NCBI GenBank assembly: GCA_963726105.1
Contig: CAVSBJ010000024.1
Span: 62,001 to 126,000 of the forward strand
Direction: 5' to 3'
Source: Roseiarcus sp963726105
GTDB lineage: Bacteria > Pseudomonadota > Alphaproteobacteria > Rhizobiales > Beijerinckiaceae
DNA length: 64,000 nucleotides
Shown here piece after piece: positions 55,616-64,000 of this stretch. The position numbers and the translations under genes were made by a program. Below the pieces are notes generated by a model that did no database searches, had not been told where the DNA came from, and worked only from the letters and a program-made list of their open reading frames with translations. How positions within the stretch are numbered: position 1 is the first letter of the stretch; every line of letters starts with the position of its first letter.

Positions 55616-56086
55616 ATGACGACATCGACACCGGAAGAGCGGCTTGCGGCGCTCGGCCTCACGCTTCCCGCTGTCCCCAGGCCGATGGCCAATTACGTGC
55701 CTTATCGGTTGGCCGGCAATCTCCTCTTCCTCTCCGGGCAGGGGCCGAAGCGCGCGGACGGCAGTTTCATGGTCGGGCGTCTCGGCAAGGACGCCTCGGT
55801 CGAACAGGGCTATGAAGCGGCGCGGCTCACGGGCTTGCAATTGCTCGCGGTCGCCAAGGCCGCGATCGGCGAGCTTTCGCGAGTCGAGGCGGTGGTCAAG
55901 CTTCTCGGCATGGTCAACGCCGAGCCGGATTTCGCAGACCATCCGAAGGTTATCAACGGCTGCTCCGACCTCATGGTCGAGGTCCTCGGCGAGGCGGGGC
56001 GCCATGCGCGTTCGGCGGTCGGCATGGGTTCGCTGCCAAACCGCATCATGGTCGAGATCGAGGCCATTCTGCAGATCAAAGCATAG
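55616..56086 (+). CDS. RidA-like protein (longer YjgF group)
   Basis: A 156-residue RidA-superfamily protein from ATG 55616. Typical parts are NYVPYRLAGNLLFLSGQGPK, VAKAAIGELSRVEAVVKLLG, and GRHARSAVGMGSLPNRIMVE with the superfamily arginine. Members of this subgroup occur in catabolic clusters; activity here is unknown, but imine or enamine hydrolysis would fit a pathway with an amidohydrolase. Confidence 0.9.
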   Translation: MTTSTPEERLAALGLTLPAVPRPMANYVPYRLAGNLLFLSGQGPKRADGSFMVGRLGKDASVEQGYEAARLTGLQLLAVAKAAIGELSRVEAVVKLLGMVNAEPDFADHPKVINGCSDLMVEVLGEAGRHARSAVGMGSLPNRIMVEIEAILQIKA

Positions 56087-56135
56087 GCGGGGAGCCGTTC
56101 GAAGCGGCAGGCAAGTCGGGGGCGGGAGAGTCTCG

Positions 56136-56873
56136 ATGATCTGCGAGATATGCGTGGACTCGGTCGCTGGCGTCCGCGCCGCGAAGGATGCAAAGGCTCA
56201 ACGCGTCGAGCTCTGCGCCGATCTCCTCGAGGGCGGCCTCACGCCCAGCCTCGGCATGATCCGCCAGGCGCGGACAGTCTCCGGCATCGACCTCAACGTG
56301 ATGATCAGGCCACGCGGCGGAGACTTCCTGTTCAATGAGGATGAGTTCGCCGCGATGCGGGCGGACATCGAGACCGCCAAGGCGGAAGGTGCGAACGGCG
56401 TCGTTATTGGCCTGTTGACGGGGGCGGGCGAAATCGACGCCGACCGAACGCGCGAGCTGGTTGCGCTTGCCCGGCCCCTGTCGGTCACGTTCCATCGTGC
56501 GTTCGACGTCGCCGCTGAGCCCTTCGGCGCGCTCGAGACGCTGATCGATCTCGGCGTCGATCGCGTGCTGACGTCGGGCCAGGAGCCGAGCGTGCTCGAA
56601 GGCCTGCCGCTCATCGTGGAGCTCATGAAGCTGGCGAGCGATCGCATCATCATCATGCCGGGCGGCGGTATCACGGCGCGCAACGTCGAGCGCATCGTCG
56701 TCGCGGCGCGGCCGCGCGAGATGCACTTCGCCGCGCTCGAGCCGGTGGCAAGCGACATGCGGTTTCGCCGGCCGCATGTGTTCATGGGCGGAGAACTCAG
56801 GCCGCCGGAATATGATCGGCTCGACACGTCTCAGGCGTTGATCCGCTCCGTGATGGCGAAGGCGTCGAGCTGA
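56136..56873 (+). CDS. CutC-family protein
   Basis: A 245-residue TIM-barrel of the CutC family (PF03932), from ATG 56136. Characteristic stretches are ICEICVDSVAGVRAAKDA, RVELCADLLEGGLTPSLGMI, LNVMIRPRGGDFLFNEDE, VTFHRAFDVAAEP and MPGGGITARNVERIV. The family was named for copper homeostasis in E. coli, but that role has been doubted, and here it sits in a carbohydrate cluster, so an enzymatic role on a sugar-derived compound is plausible. It converges with the SDR gene. Confidence 0.9.
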   Translation: MICEICVDSVAGVRAAKDAKAQRVELCADLLEGGLTPSLGMIRQARTVSGIDLNVMIRPRGGDFLFNEDEFAAMRADIETAKAEGANGVVIGLLTGAGEIDADRTRELVALARPLSVTFHRAFDVAAEPFGALETLIDLGVDRVLTSGQEPSVLEGLPLIVELMKLASDRIIIMPGGGITARNVERIVVAARPREMHFAALEPVASDMRFRRPHVFMGGELRPPEYDRLDTSQALIRSVMAKASS

Positions 56874-56910
56874 CCCGCCAAAGCCCATGCGGAGCGACGC
56901 CGCGGGCGCG

Positions 56911-57690
56911 CTACCAGAGCGTATAGCCGCCGTCGATCACGTAGGCGGCCCCGGTGACATAGCTCGAAGCGGGCGACGCGAGATAGACCGCGAGCGGACC
57001 AATTTCTTCGGGGTTTCCGGCGCGGCCCATCGGAATCGAGTTCACAAACGTCTCGATCACCGCAGGGTGTTTCGTCGCCCATTCCTGGTTCGGCTCGGTC
57101 ATGAAGAGACCGGGACAGATGGCGTTCACGGTCACGCCGCGCGGCGCCCAATCGGCGGCAGTCGCACGGGTGAAATGGATGACCGCGGCCTTCGCCGTTT
57201 CATAGTGGCGTCCCCCAATTCCGCGATTGGCGATCATGCCGCTGATCGACGCGATGTTGATGATGCGCCCCTGACCGCGCGCAAGCATCGCCCCGCCGAT
57301 CATCTTGGTGCAAATGAAGCAATGCGTAAGATTGAGGTCGATGAAGCGCTGCCAGGTCGCAAGGTCAGAGTTCTCGATCGCAACGTCGACATTGCGCCCG
57401 CCCACATTGTTGACGAGAACGTCGATGGGACGCTCTTCGGCGAGCGCCTTCCGGCAAAGATCCTCGCAGACCACAGGGTCGGCGATATCCGCTGCGAACG
57501 TCCAAACCTTTCGATTGCGCTTCCGCACCTCGTCAGCCGTTCGGGCAAGCGCGTCAGGATCGCGCGCGACAAGCATGACATCAGCGCCGGCCTCTGCGGC
57601 CGCAAGCGCAATCATGCGGCCGAACCCCCGGCTTCCCCCTGTGACAAGAATGCATTTGCCGTCGAGCCGGAATTGGTCGAGCACCGTCAT
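56911..57690 (-). CDS. SDR-family oxidoreductase
   Basis: A 259-residue short-chain dehydrogenase from ATG 57690 (MTVLDQFRLDGKCILVTGGS). The NAD(P) loop is TGGSRGFGRMIALAAA, the NNVG strand is VLVNNVGGRN, and the catalytic serine, tyrosine and lysine are in IASISGMIANRGIGG and HYETAKAAVIH. The C-terminus YVTGAAYVIDGGYTLW is classical. The only minus-strand gene in this cluster; its divergent partner is the ABC binding protein at 57901. Probably oxidises the imported polyol or sugar. Confidence 0.92.
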   Translation of the reverse strand: MTVLDQFRLDGKCILVTGGSRGFGRMIALAAAEAGADVMLVARDPDALARTADEVRKRNRKVWTFAADIADPVVCEDLCRKALAEERPIDVLVNNVGGRNVDVAIENSDLATWQRFIDLNLTHCFICTKMIGGAMLARGQGRIINIASISGMIANRGIGGRHYETAKAAVIHFTRATAADWAPRGVTVNAICPGLFMTEPNQEWATKHPAVIETFVNSIPMGRAGNPEEIGPLAVYLASPASSYVTGAAYVIDGGYTLW

Positions 57691-57900
57691 GTCGCAGACC
57701 CCACTCGTTTTGTCGCATGTTCCTTTAGCCTTTGGCGCCTGCCCGCAATGCATCAAAGCCTCGCGACTGAGCACTTTGACTTATGCGTCTTTTCGGGGCC
57801 ATCTAAACGCGCCGCGGCGACCTTTGTCCAACTGCTGGCCAATTGTTTGGGCGCGATATTTGCGTAGGGCGCCGAACGTGGCGAAGATCGGGAGGTCACA

Positions 57901-59277
57901 ATGAGTGGACGCAACGAACAGGACTACCTCTTTCAGGAAGCGGCGCGCCGTGAGCTGGCCCGAGGCCGCATCGACAGGCGAGATTTCCTGACGCGCAGCT
58001 TGCTCACCGGTCTTGGCTTGACCGGCGTCGGCGCCGTCGCGAAGTCTGGCATTGCGCCGGCGTTCGCAGCGGACCGACCGCTGACCCCAACGTTCTACCA
58101 ATGGATTCAAGACCTGCATCCCGGCATCCCCGCGGTGAACGCCAAGTTTCCGGGCATCAACTATCAGATCGCTCCAGTCGAGGGCTTCGGCATCGAGCGC
58201 TTCGTCGCCGAGGCCAAGAACAAGCAAAGCACATGGGACGTCTATGTCGGCCAGACGCCATTCGTGGAGATGTCGGCCTTCATCAAGGCCGGCGTCATCG
58301 AGCCGTGGGACAACTACATTCCGAAAGACGTGATCGACGACATTATCCCGTCGATCCGGGAGGAATGTTCGGTGGACGGCAAGCTCTATAGCTGGCCGTT
58401 CTTCCTCGACGTCATCGGCACGTCCTGGCATTCAGGCATCACCGGCAAGGCTGGCCTGCCAGACGCTGCGCCGGCGACATGGGACGAGTTCCTCGCAAGC
58501 TCGAAGAAGATCGTGGATTCGAAAGCGGCGCCCTGGGGCGCGACTTTCGACGCCCATGGCTGGCGTTCGCTCGTGCCGGTCACCCACAGCATGAGCACAA
58601 AAGCTTACACGCCCGATGGCCTGTTCGACTTCACCAGCGAGCCCGCGATCGAGGCGTTGAAGCTGATGAAGCAGATCATGGCCTATTCGAATCCTGACAT
58701 TCTGCTCGAGGGGTCATCCGACGCCGGGGTCAATGGCACCCCGGATGAAGTCGCCTTCGCGACCCAGCGGGTCGGCCTCTATTTCAAGTACTTCAATGCG
58801 CCCCTGCGCATGGCCGCGAGCTGGGACGACCCGAAGCTTCTGCATCTCGGCCCCTTGCCTAAGTTCGCAAACGGCGAGGGCTCGACCGTGTTCTGGACGA
58901 CCGGCTGCGCGCTCTTGAAATATGGTCAGAACAAAGAGAAAGCCGCCGAATACATCAAGGCGCTGACCTACGATCAGCAGATCTGGAAGGATTCGATCGT
59001 TGGCACGCCGGGCGTCCATCCCGGCCAGCTTCCCCCCTACAAGTCGATCTACGCGGGATGGGACGCGACCAAGCCGGATTGGATGCCGCCGTTCGTGAGT
59101 CTGGTGCGCGGCCAGCTCGAGCGCGCCAAGGCGATCGACAACAACCTTTTTGGGCTGCAGCAATTCGTGATCGGCAAACCGATCTGGGAGACTTACCTCA
59201 AGGGCGAGGAGCCCGATCCGAAGGTGGCGATGACGAAAGTGATGGAGGCGGTGCAGACCGAAATCAAGAAGGGCTGA
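57901..59277 (+). CDS. Sugar-type ABC transporter substrate-binding protein
   Basis: A 458-residue periplasmic binding protein of the MalE-like (extracellular solute-binding family 1) class. The N-terminus RGRIDRRDFLTRSLLTGLGL has twin arginines and a hydrophobic segment, so export via Tat is likely. The mature part contains DVYVGQTPFVEMSAFIKAGV and TWDEFLASSKKIVDSKAAPW. It begins the transporter operon: two permeases follow within 76 and 2 bases. Ligand unknown; the neighbouring dehydrogenases suggest a sugar or polyol. Confidence 0.92.
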   Translation: MSGRNEQDYLFQEAARRELARGRIDRRDFLTRSLLTGLGLTGVGAVAKSGIAPAFAADRPLTPTFYQWIQDLHPGIPAVNAKFPGINYQIAPVEGFGIERFVAEAKNKQSTWDVYVGQTPFVEMSAFIKAGVIEPWDNYIPKDVIDDIIPSIREECSVDGKLYSWPFFLDVIGTSWHSGITGKAGLPDAAPATWDEFLASSKKIVDSKAAPWGATFDAHGWRSLVPVTHSMSTKAYTPDGLFDFTSEPAIEALKLMKQIMAYSNPDILLEGSSDAGVNGTPDEVAFATQRVGLYFKYFNAPLRMAASWDDPKLLHLGPLPKFANGEGSTVFWTTGCALLKYGQNKEKAAEYIKALTYDQQIWKDSIVGTPGVHPGQLPPYKSIYAGWDATKPDWMPPFVSLVRGQLERAKAIDNNLFGLQQFVIGKPIWETYLKGEEPDPKVAMTKVMEAVQTEIKKG

Positions 59278-59353
59278 TCGCCTGGGGCGCGGCGGCTTTG
59301 GCCGCCCGCTCCGCACCACCTTACGCGGAGAGGTCGGCGTGTCGGATTTGTGA

Positions 59354-60310
59354 ATGGCGCAGGTGATCGCAAACGACGAACTTGAACTCGGAGCTCGGGT
59401 CGAGGGTAGGCCCGCCGAGATTTTCCGAAAGGGCATGTCGGAGTGGCTGTTCCTCGTCCCTGCCCTCATCTTCTTCATCGGCTATCAGGTGTGGCCGATC
59501 ATCCGCGTTCTGTGGATGAGCCTCACCAACTTCCAGCTCCTGTCGGACAAGCCGGCGCAATGGGTCGGGTTCGACAATTACGCGCAGGCGCTGCACGACC
59601 CGCTGATGTGGGCGAGCCTGGGACGTGCGGCTCTGTTCACCACCATGTTCCTGCCCGGGACGATCATCCTCCCTTTGCTTCTCGCCATCCTCGTCGATCG
59701 GGTCGCGAACCATCGCCTCGCCACCGTTTACCGTGTGATCCTGCTCATTCCGGCGGTCATTCCGAGCACGCTCATCTTCGTGCTGTGGAAGTGGATGTAC
59801 AATTATCAGAGCGGCCCGATCAACCATCTCCTGGTCAATACGTTCGGGCTCTTCACCCTGCAAAATGCGCCGCAATGGCTCGGCGGCACGGCGCTCACGC
59901 TGCCGGCGATCGCGATCATGGAAGTCTGGTGGGGCCTCGGCTACCACACGATCTTCTTCATCGCCGGCCTTGCAGCGATACCTAAGGATTTGCCGGATGC
60001 GGCGCGCATAGACGGCGCCAGCGAGTGGCAGGTTTTCTGGCATGTGACGCGGCCGCAACTCGCCCCGATCATGATGATCCTGGTCGTCCTGCGCTTCGGC
60101 TCGGCGATGGCGGTGATCGACGAATACCTCATCTTCGGCGGCTTCAACCGGGCTTCGCCCACTTACACCTGGACGATTTTCATGTACGACCAGGCGTTCA
60201 AGACGGGGCTATGGCGGCAAGGTTACGCCGCCTCCATCGGCATGATCGGCGCAATCGCCATGATGTTCGTTATGGCGGGGCTCATCTGGATCTTCCGTCC
60301 GAAAGGTTGA
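59354..60310 (+). CDS. Sugar-type ABC transporter permease (MalF-like)
   Basis: A 318-residue inner-membrane permease with six membrane segments (EWLFLVPALIFFIGYQVWPI at the first). The EAA loop that contacts the ATPase is DLPDAARIDGASEWQVFWHV. It pairs with the next permease. The start at ATG 59354 lacks a clear ribosome site. Confidence 0.93.
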   Translation: MAQVIANDELELGARVEGRPAEIFRKGMSEWLFLVPALIFFIGYQVWPIIRVLWMSLTNFQLLSDKPAQWVGFDNYAQALHDPLMWASLGRAALFTTMFLPGTIILPLLLAILVDRVANHRLATVYRVILLIPAVIPSTLIFVLWKWMYNYQSGPINHLLVNTFGLFTLQNAPQWLGGTALTLPAIAIMEVWWGLGYHTIFFIAGLAAIPKDLPDAARIDGASEWQVFWHVTRPQLAPIMMILVVLRFGSAMAVIDEYLIFGGFNRASPTYTWTIFMYDQAFKTGLWRQGYAASIGMIGAIAMMFVMAGLIWIFRPKG

Positions 60311-60312
60311 GG

Positions 60313-61194
60313 ATGACGCTCGAAGCCGATCACGCCGATATCAAAGGACTCCGAGACGAGCCCGCTTCGTCTGTCGGAACTGCGGCGGTTCGCCACGTCG
60401 TGATCAACCTGTTTAATCTCATCATCCTGCTGCCGCTCGCCTGGGTGCTGCTGATGTCGGTCAAGTCACTGCCCGACGCGATGCGCGGTGATTTCTGGCC
60501 GCGGCACTTCGATTTCACCCACTACAGCTTCGTCTTTCAACGCATCGCGACGCTTCCGGTCAATCTGTTCAACAGCATCTATGTCACGGCCGCAACCGTT
60601 CTGCTCACCACAACCTGCGCCGTGCTTGCGGGTTACGCGCTCGTGCACATCCGCCCACTCGGTTCAGGCCTCGTTGTGACCGCGCTGCTCGTTTCTCTTT
60701 ATTTTCCCGTGCGCGTTGTCTCGATCATCAGCATCTACGAGACGCAGCATTGGCTTGGTCTCATCAACAATACGAGCGGCCTCATACTGCCCTATGTCAC
60801 GCTGCAGCTCGCGATCAGCATCCTGATCATGCGCAGCATGTTCCAACTCGTGCCGCACGAAATGTTCGAATCGGCGAGGATCGACGGCGCCGGCCACTGG
60901 CGGGCGCTGTGGGAAATCGGCCTGCCAATGGTGCGCAATGGATTGGTCGTGATCTTCATCGTCAATTTTGTCGCGGCGTGGGGCGAGTATCTGTTGTGCC
61001 TGACGCTTGTCGATGACGAGGCCAAGCGCACGATGCCGGTGGTTCTCGCCGCCGCCCAAGGCGGGCAGGGGCAGTGGGCATGGCCAAACCTCGCGGCGGT
61101 CTACGTCATCGTCGTAACGCCAGGCATCATCGCGTTTACGCTGGCGCAGAGGCTGTTCTTCAAAGGTCTCATGGAAGGGGCGCTGAAGGGGTAA
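60313..61194 (+). CDS. Sugar-type ABC transporter permease (MalG-like)
   Basis: A 293-residue permease starting two bases after the previous stop, with TGAGG acting as ribosome site. Six hydrophobic segments are visible; the EAA loop is PHEMFESARIDGAGHWRALW. The frame is open further upstream inside the previous gene, which is a shadow. No ATP-binding subunit is encoded in the cluster, so a shared ATPase elsewhere must energise the importer. Confidence 0.93.
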   Translation: MTLEADHADIKGLRDEPASSVGTAAVRHVVINLFNLIILLPLAWVLLMSVKSLPDAMRGDFWPRHFDFTHYSFVFQRIATLPVNLFNSIYVTAATVLLTTTCAVLAGYALVHIRPLGSGLVVTALLVSLYFPVRVVSIISIYETQHWLGLINNTSGLILPYVTLQLAISILIMRSMFQLVPHEMFESARIDGAGHWRALWEIGLPMVRNGLVVIFIVNFVAAWGEYLLCLTLVDDEAKRTMPVVLAAAQGGQGQWAWPNLAAVYVIVVTPGIIAFTLAQRLFFKGLMEGALKG

Positions 61195-61237
61195 ACCTCG
61201 CAACCGCTTTTGCGGTCGCGGCCTTCGGGAACATCGC

Positions 61238-62023
61238 ATGACATTCAAGGACAAGGTGGTCGCGATCACTGGCGCCGCTGGCGGGATCGGCCAAAGCCTG
61301 TGTCGATTGTTCATCGACGAGGGCGCTAAGATCGCCGCCATCGACAAGAAAGCGAGCCTCGAAGATCTCGCGGCCGAACTCAAGGCGGACGCCAAACGTT
61401 TCGCTCATGCTGTCGCCGACCTCAGCGACCCCCATGAGGTCGAGCGCGCATTCGTGTCGCTGACCGGCGCGCTGGGCCCAGTCGACATTCTCGTCAACAA
61501 TGCCGGCGGCTCGGCCCATAGAACGTTGGCTCGCACCGATCCCGCTGGATGGCGGCAGAATATCGAGGGCAATCTGGACAACGCTTATTATTGCGCTCAT
61601 GCCGTCATCCCCGGCATGCTGGCCAGCCGTTCTGGCGTCATCATCAATATCGGTTCGGTCAACGGGCTCACCGCGCTCGGCGATCCTGCCTACAGCGCCG
61701 CCAAAGCAGCAATGATTTCGCTGACCCGCTCATTGGCGCAGGAATATGGCCCTTACGGCATTCGCGCCAATATCGTGTTGCCGGGCACCGTGCGCACGCC
61801 CCTGTGGGAGAAGCGCGCCGCCAAGGATCCCAAAGTTCTGGAGACGCTCCGGCGCTGGTACCCTCTCGGGCGCGTGGTCGAGCCGATCGATATCGCGAGA
61901 GCCGTGGCCTTCTTGGCGTCCGACGCGGCCTCGGCGATCACCGGAGCGGCTTTGCCGGTGGACTGCGGCTTAACTTCGGGCAATATCCTTATGAGACAGG
62001 ATCTGACGCTCGAAGACCTCTGA
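61238..62023 (+). CDS. SDR-family oxidoreductase
   Basis: A 261-residue short-chain dehydrogenase directly after the transporter. The cofactor loop is AITGAAGGIGQSLCRLF, followed by ILVNNAGGSAH, the catalytic residues in INIGSVNGLTALG and AYSAAKAAMISLTR, and the C-terminal ITGAALPVDCGLTSGN. Different from the SDR at 56911; together they could carry out two successive oxidations or an oxidation-reduction pair on the transported substrate. Confidence 0.92.
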   Translation: MTFKDKVVAITGAAGGIGQSLCRLFIDEGAKIAAIDKKASLEDLAAELKADAKRFAHAVADLSDPHEVERAFVSLTGALGPVDILVNNAGGSAHRTLARTDPAGWRQNIEGNLDNAYYCAHAVIPGMLASRSGVIINIGSVNGLTALGDPAYSAAKAAMISLTRSLAQEYGPYGIRANIVLPGTVRTPLWEKRAAKDPKVLETLRRWYPLGRVVEPIDIARAVAFLASDAASAITGAALPVDCGLTSGNILMRQDLTLEDL

Positions 62024-62221
62024 CCGCGCGATAGGACGCCGGGCAGGATCGTCGGCATTGGCCGTGGCGACCCGCGGTCCCCTGATCAAGTCCGCAAAAA
62101 AGCTTATGAGCGCGCTCACGAACGTCTCGCATCTTCGCTTCCCTGGGCGATCGAGGTTGCACGCACATCGATGGCCCGGCGAGAGACAGCAGCGGACTTG
62201 CCGCAGCGCCGGAGCCAAGGC

Positions 62222-63508
62222 TCAGCCGTCGATCGGCTCGACGGCTGCGATCTCGATGCCGAAACCAGAAAGCCCGACGTAAGTACGTGGATTGTCAGTG
62301 CGCAGGCGGATCGACGAAACCCCAAGGTCGCGCAGGATCTGGGCTCCGAGTCCGATCTCCCTCCATTGCGTCTCGCGCGCATCGTCGGAGCCGGTCGCGT
62401 GGGCCCCGCTCAGGTTCGCTGGCACTCCGGCCGCGCCGTCGCGAAGGTAAACGAGAGCGCCGCGGCCCTCCGCCTTGAAGCGGCTCAAGACCTTGGGGAT
62501 CGCGCCGCCGCCGAAAACGTCGCTCAGGATGTCGGCGCGATGCAGACGCGCCGGCACGTCGCGCCCGTCGCCGATGCTCCCATGAACGAAAGCAAAATGC
62601 AGGACCGGGTCGAACGGGGTGCGGTAGGCGTAGCCCTGAAGCTCGCCGATCGGCGTCTCAATCGGAAAGCAGGCGACCCGCTCGACCAACTTCTCGCGCG
62701 CCTGCCGGTAGGCGATCATGTCAGCGACCGAAATGCGCTTGATCTTGTGCTTTTCCGCGAAGGCCTCGATCTGAGGTCCGACCATCACCGTGCCGTCGTC
62801 ATTGGCGAGTTCGCAGATGACGGCGACCGGGGGTAGACCCGCGAGCTTGCAAAGGTCGATCGCGGCCTCGGTATGGCCGGAGCGCATGAGCACCCCGCCA
62901 TCCTTGGCGACCAGGGGAAACACGTGGCCGGGGCGGACGAAATCGCTTGCGCCCATGTTGCGATTGGCGAGCGCGCGCACGGTGTTGGTGCGCTGCTCGG
63001 CAGAAATGCCCGTTGTGAGCCCATGACGGACGTCGACCGAAACGGTGAAGGCGGTGCCAAGCGGCGCGTCGTTAACCGCCACCATCGGGGCAAGATTCAG
63101 CCGCCGCGCATCGTCGGCGGTGAGCGGCACACAGACGATGCCGCAGCAATTGCGAATGATGAAGGCCATCTTCTCGGTGGTGCAGAGCGAGGCGGCGACG
63201 ATGAGATCGCCCTCGTTCTCGCGATCGTCGTCGTCGGTGACCGCGACGATCTCGCCGCGAGCGAAGGCCTCGATGGCGTCTGCGACTGGATTCGGCATGT
63301 CGTATCCCTTGGGCGGGGGGCCGCTAAGAAAATCATTGGGCGTGACGGCCCCTTGCGTCTCGGCGACGATCCGCTCGGCGGTTTCTCGAGAAAGCCACGA
63401 CCCCTGTTCGCGGCAGATCAACGTCACCGCGCCGGGCGAAACGCCGATGCGGCGAGCAAAATCCGTGCGCGATACCTGGTTGCGCTTAAGCCAATCGCCG
63501 AGCTTCAT
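62222..63508 (-). CDS. ribB: 3,4-dihydroxy-2-butanone-4-phosphate synthase with N-terminal HTH and inactive GTP-cyclohydrolase-II-like domain
   Basis: A 428-residue riboflavin-synthesis enzyme. Residues 1-60 form a Cro/XRE-like helix-turn-helix (WLKRNQVSRTDFARRIGVSP then GAVTLICREQ). RibB follows: VTDDDDRENEGDLIVAA (metal and substrate residues) and RSGHTEAAIDLCKLAGLPP. The C-terminal third aligns with GTP cyclohydrolase II, but its zinc cysteines are replaced (ARLHRADILSDVFGGGAIPK where active enzymes have CLTGDVFGSxRCDC), so only RibB activity is expected. The upstream region is short and I see no FMN riboswitch. ATG 63508 has AGCTAAA-type weak upstream signals. Confidence 0.9.
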   Translation of the reverse strand: MKLGDWLKRNQVSRTDFARRIGVSPGAVTLICREQGSWLSRETAERIVAETQGAVTPNDFLSGPPPKGYDMPNPVADAIEAFARGEIVAVTDDDDRENEGDLIVAASLCTTEKMAFIIRNCCGIVCVPLTADDARRLNLAPMVAVNDAPLGTAFTVSVDVRHGLTTGISAEQRTNTVRALANRNMGASDFVRPGHVFPLVAKDGGVLMRSGHTEAAIDLCKLAGLPPVAVICELANDDGTVMVGPQIEAFAEKHKIKRISVADMIAYRQAREKLVERVACFPIETPIGELQGYAYRTPFDPVLHFAFVHGSIGDGRDVPARLHRADILSDVFGGGAIPKVLSRFKAEGRGALVYLRDGAAGVPANLSGAHATGSDDARETQWREIGLGAQILRDLGVSSIRLRTDNPRTYVGLSGFGIEIAAVEPIDG

Positions 63509-63589
63509 TTTAGCTAAATAGGGAGTTGACGTCTTGAGTACAACTCAAACACGGCGGCGAAAAGGATCGGGCCTTTGCTGGACTTGAGT

Positions 63590-64000
63590 TTAGTCGATCT
63601 TAACCAGCATCTTGCCGAAGTTTTGCCCATGCAAGAGGTCAATCAAAGCCTGGGGAGCATTTTCGAGACCGTCGCGGACCGTCTCGCGCCATGTGAGCTT
63701 CTTGGCGGCGGCGAGAGCGGCCAGTTCGCCGATCGCCTCGGGCCACAAGTCCATGTGATCCGAGACGATAAAACCTTCCATCTTGAAGCGCTTGATGAGA
63801 AAAATGCGCATATCCGGCAACGCGGTCACAGCGCCCTCGTAAGACGCGATGAGCCCGCAGACCGCGACCCGCGAGAAATCGTTGAGCCGCCGCAAAGCCT
63901 GCTGGAAGGGTTCGCCCCCGACATTTTCGAAAAGCCCGTCGATTCCGTTCGGCAGCGCCGCTTCGAGCTCGTCGGCGAAGTTTGCCGACTTGTGGTCGAC
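63590..64000 (-). CDS. NADP-dependent medium-chain oxidoreductase, partial
   Basis: C-terminal 136 residues of a zinc-independent medium-chain reductase of the CurA/2-alkenal-reductase type; the N-terminus lies beyond the right edge. Visible motifs are LPNGIDGLFENVGGEPFQQA, NDFSRVAVCGLIASYEG, and MEGFIVSDHMDLWPEAIGEL followed by WRETVRDGLENAP and the end NFGKMLVKI. It is unrelated to the ribB gene, whose start lies 81 bases downstream on the same strand. Confidence 0.88.
   Translation of the reverse strand, partial: VDHKSANFADELEAALPNGIDGLFENVGGEPFQQALRRLNDFSRVAVCGLIASYEGAVTALPDMRIFLIKRFKMEGFIVSDHMDLWPEAIGELAALAAAKKLTWRETVRDGLENAPQALIDLLHGQNFGKMLVKID

Noticed and set aside
63509..63589. FMN riboswitch upstream of ribB
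   Set aside because: The gap to the next gene is only 81 bases and none of the conserved RFN-element segments is seen.
1..64000. CRISPR arrays and tRNA or rRNA genes
   Set aside because: No regularly spaced repeats or tRNA-like T-arm/anticodon patterns were found by eye; only tmRNA was recognised.

Overview
This GC-rich window looks like the chromosome of a hopanoid-producing alphaproteobacterium, probably of the Hyphomicrobiales (Rhizobiales; Beijerinckiaceae, Methylocystaceae or a relative). Three things point there: a circularly permuted, two-piece tmRNA gene, a compact hpnA-B-C-D-E-shc operon, and the gene set and codon use in general. The genus was not determined. No tRNA, rRNA or CRISPR array was recognised.

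Layout: (1) 1-5013, minus strand: a Tat-exported bicupin oxalate decarboxylase, then a selenocysteine-containing membrane formate dehydrogenase (alpha subunit interrupted by an in-frame UGA with a SECIS hairpin; beta subunit runs off the left edge). Together they could oxidise oxalate to CO2 outside the cytoplasm. (2) 5516-9844, plus: sdhCDAB and a Dps-like ferritin. (3) 9873-15687, minus: six tightly packed genes built around an actinobacterial-type inositol-3-phosphate synthase (Ino1, HAD hydrolase, nucleotidyltransferase, ATP-grasp enzyme, class-III aminotransferase, Gfo/Idh dehydrogenase). No named pathway is recognised; it looks like an aminocyclitol or activated-inositol pathway and is the best candidate for an undescribed system. 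(4) 15859-23076, minus: the hopanoid operon, with a frameshift in hpnD and an anomalous shc start. (5) 23685-33768: a glucan locus (GH3, degenerate ABC exporter, GH144, GH15, GH94) suggesting beta-1,2-glucan metabolism. (6) 34030-36865: hsp20-lon.

(7) About 37.0-41.8 kb is a decayed region. It holds remnants of a cytochrome c, two regulator or toxin genes, a conserved hypothetical gene and an IS481 transposase, a frameshifted substrate-binding protein, and an IS5 element carrying an IS6 fragment. (8) 41.9-52.6 kb is ordinary housekeeping: DUF2945, DUF1993, RidA, AMP nucleosidase, L,D-transpeptidase, ProC, TetR, LysE, metallophosphoesterase, AsmA and small hypotheticals. (9) 52.7-53.0 kb: ssrA. 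(10) 53159-62023: a carbohydrate-type ABC importer without its ATPase, with two SDR dehydrogenases, an amidohydrolase, a RidA protein, a CutC-family protein and an unrecognised protein. (11) 62222-64000: a RibB enzyme with an N-terminal helix-turn-helix domain and a partial NADP-dependent oxidoreductase.

Four minus-strand genes (shc, hpnD, GH94, an ABC binding protein) can each be restored by removing one A from the plus strand. This pattern should be checked against reads before these genes are called dead.
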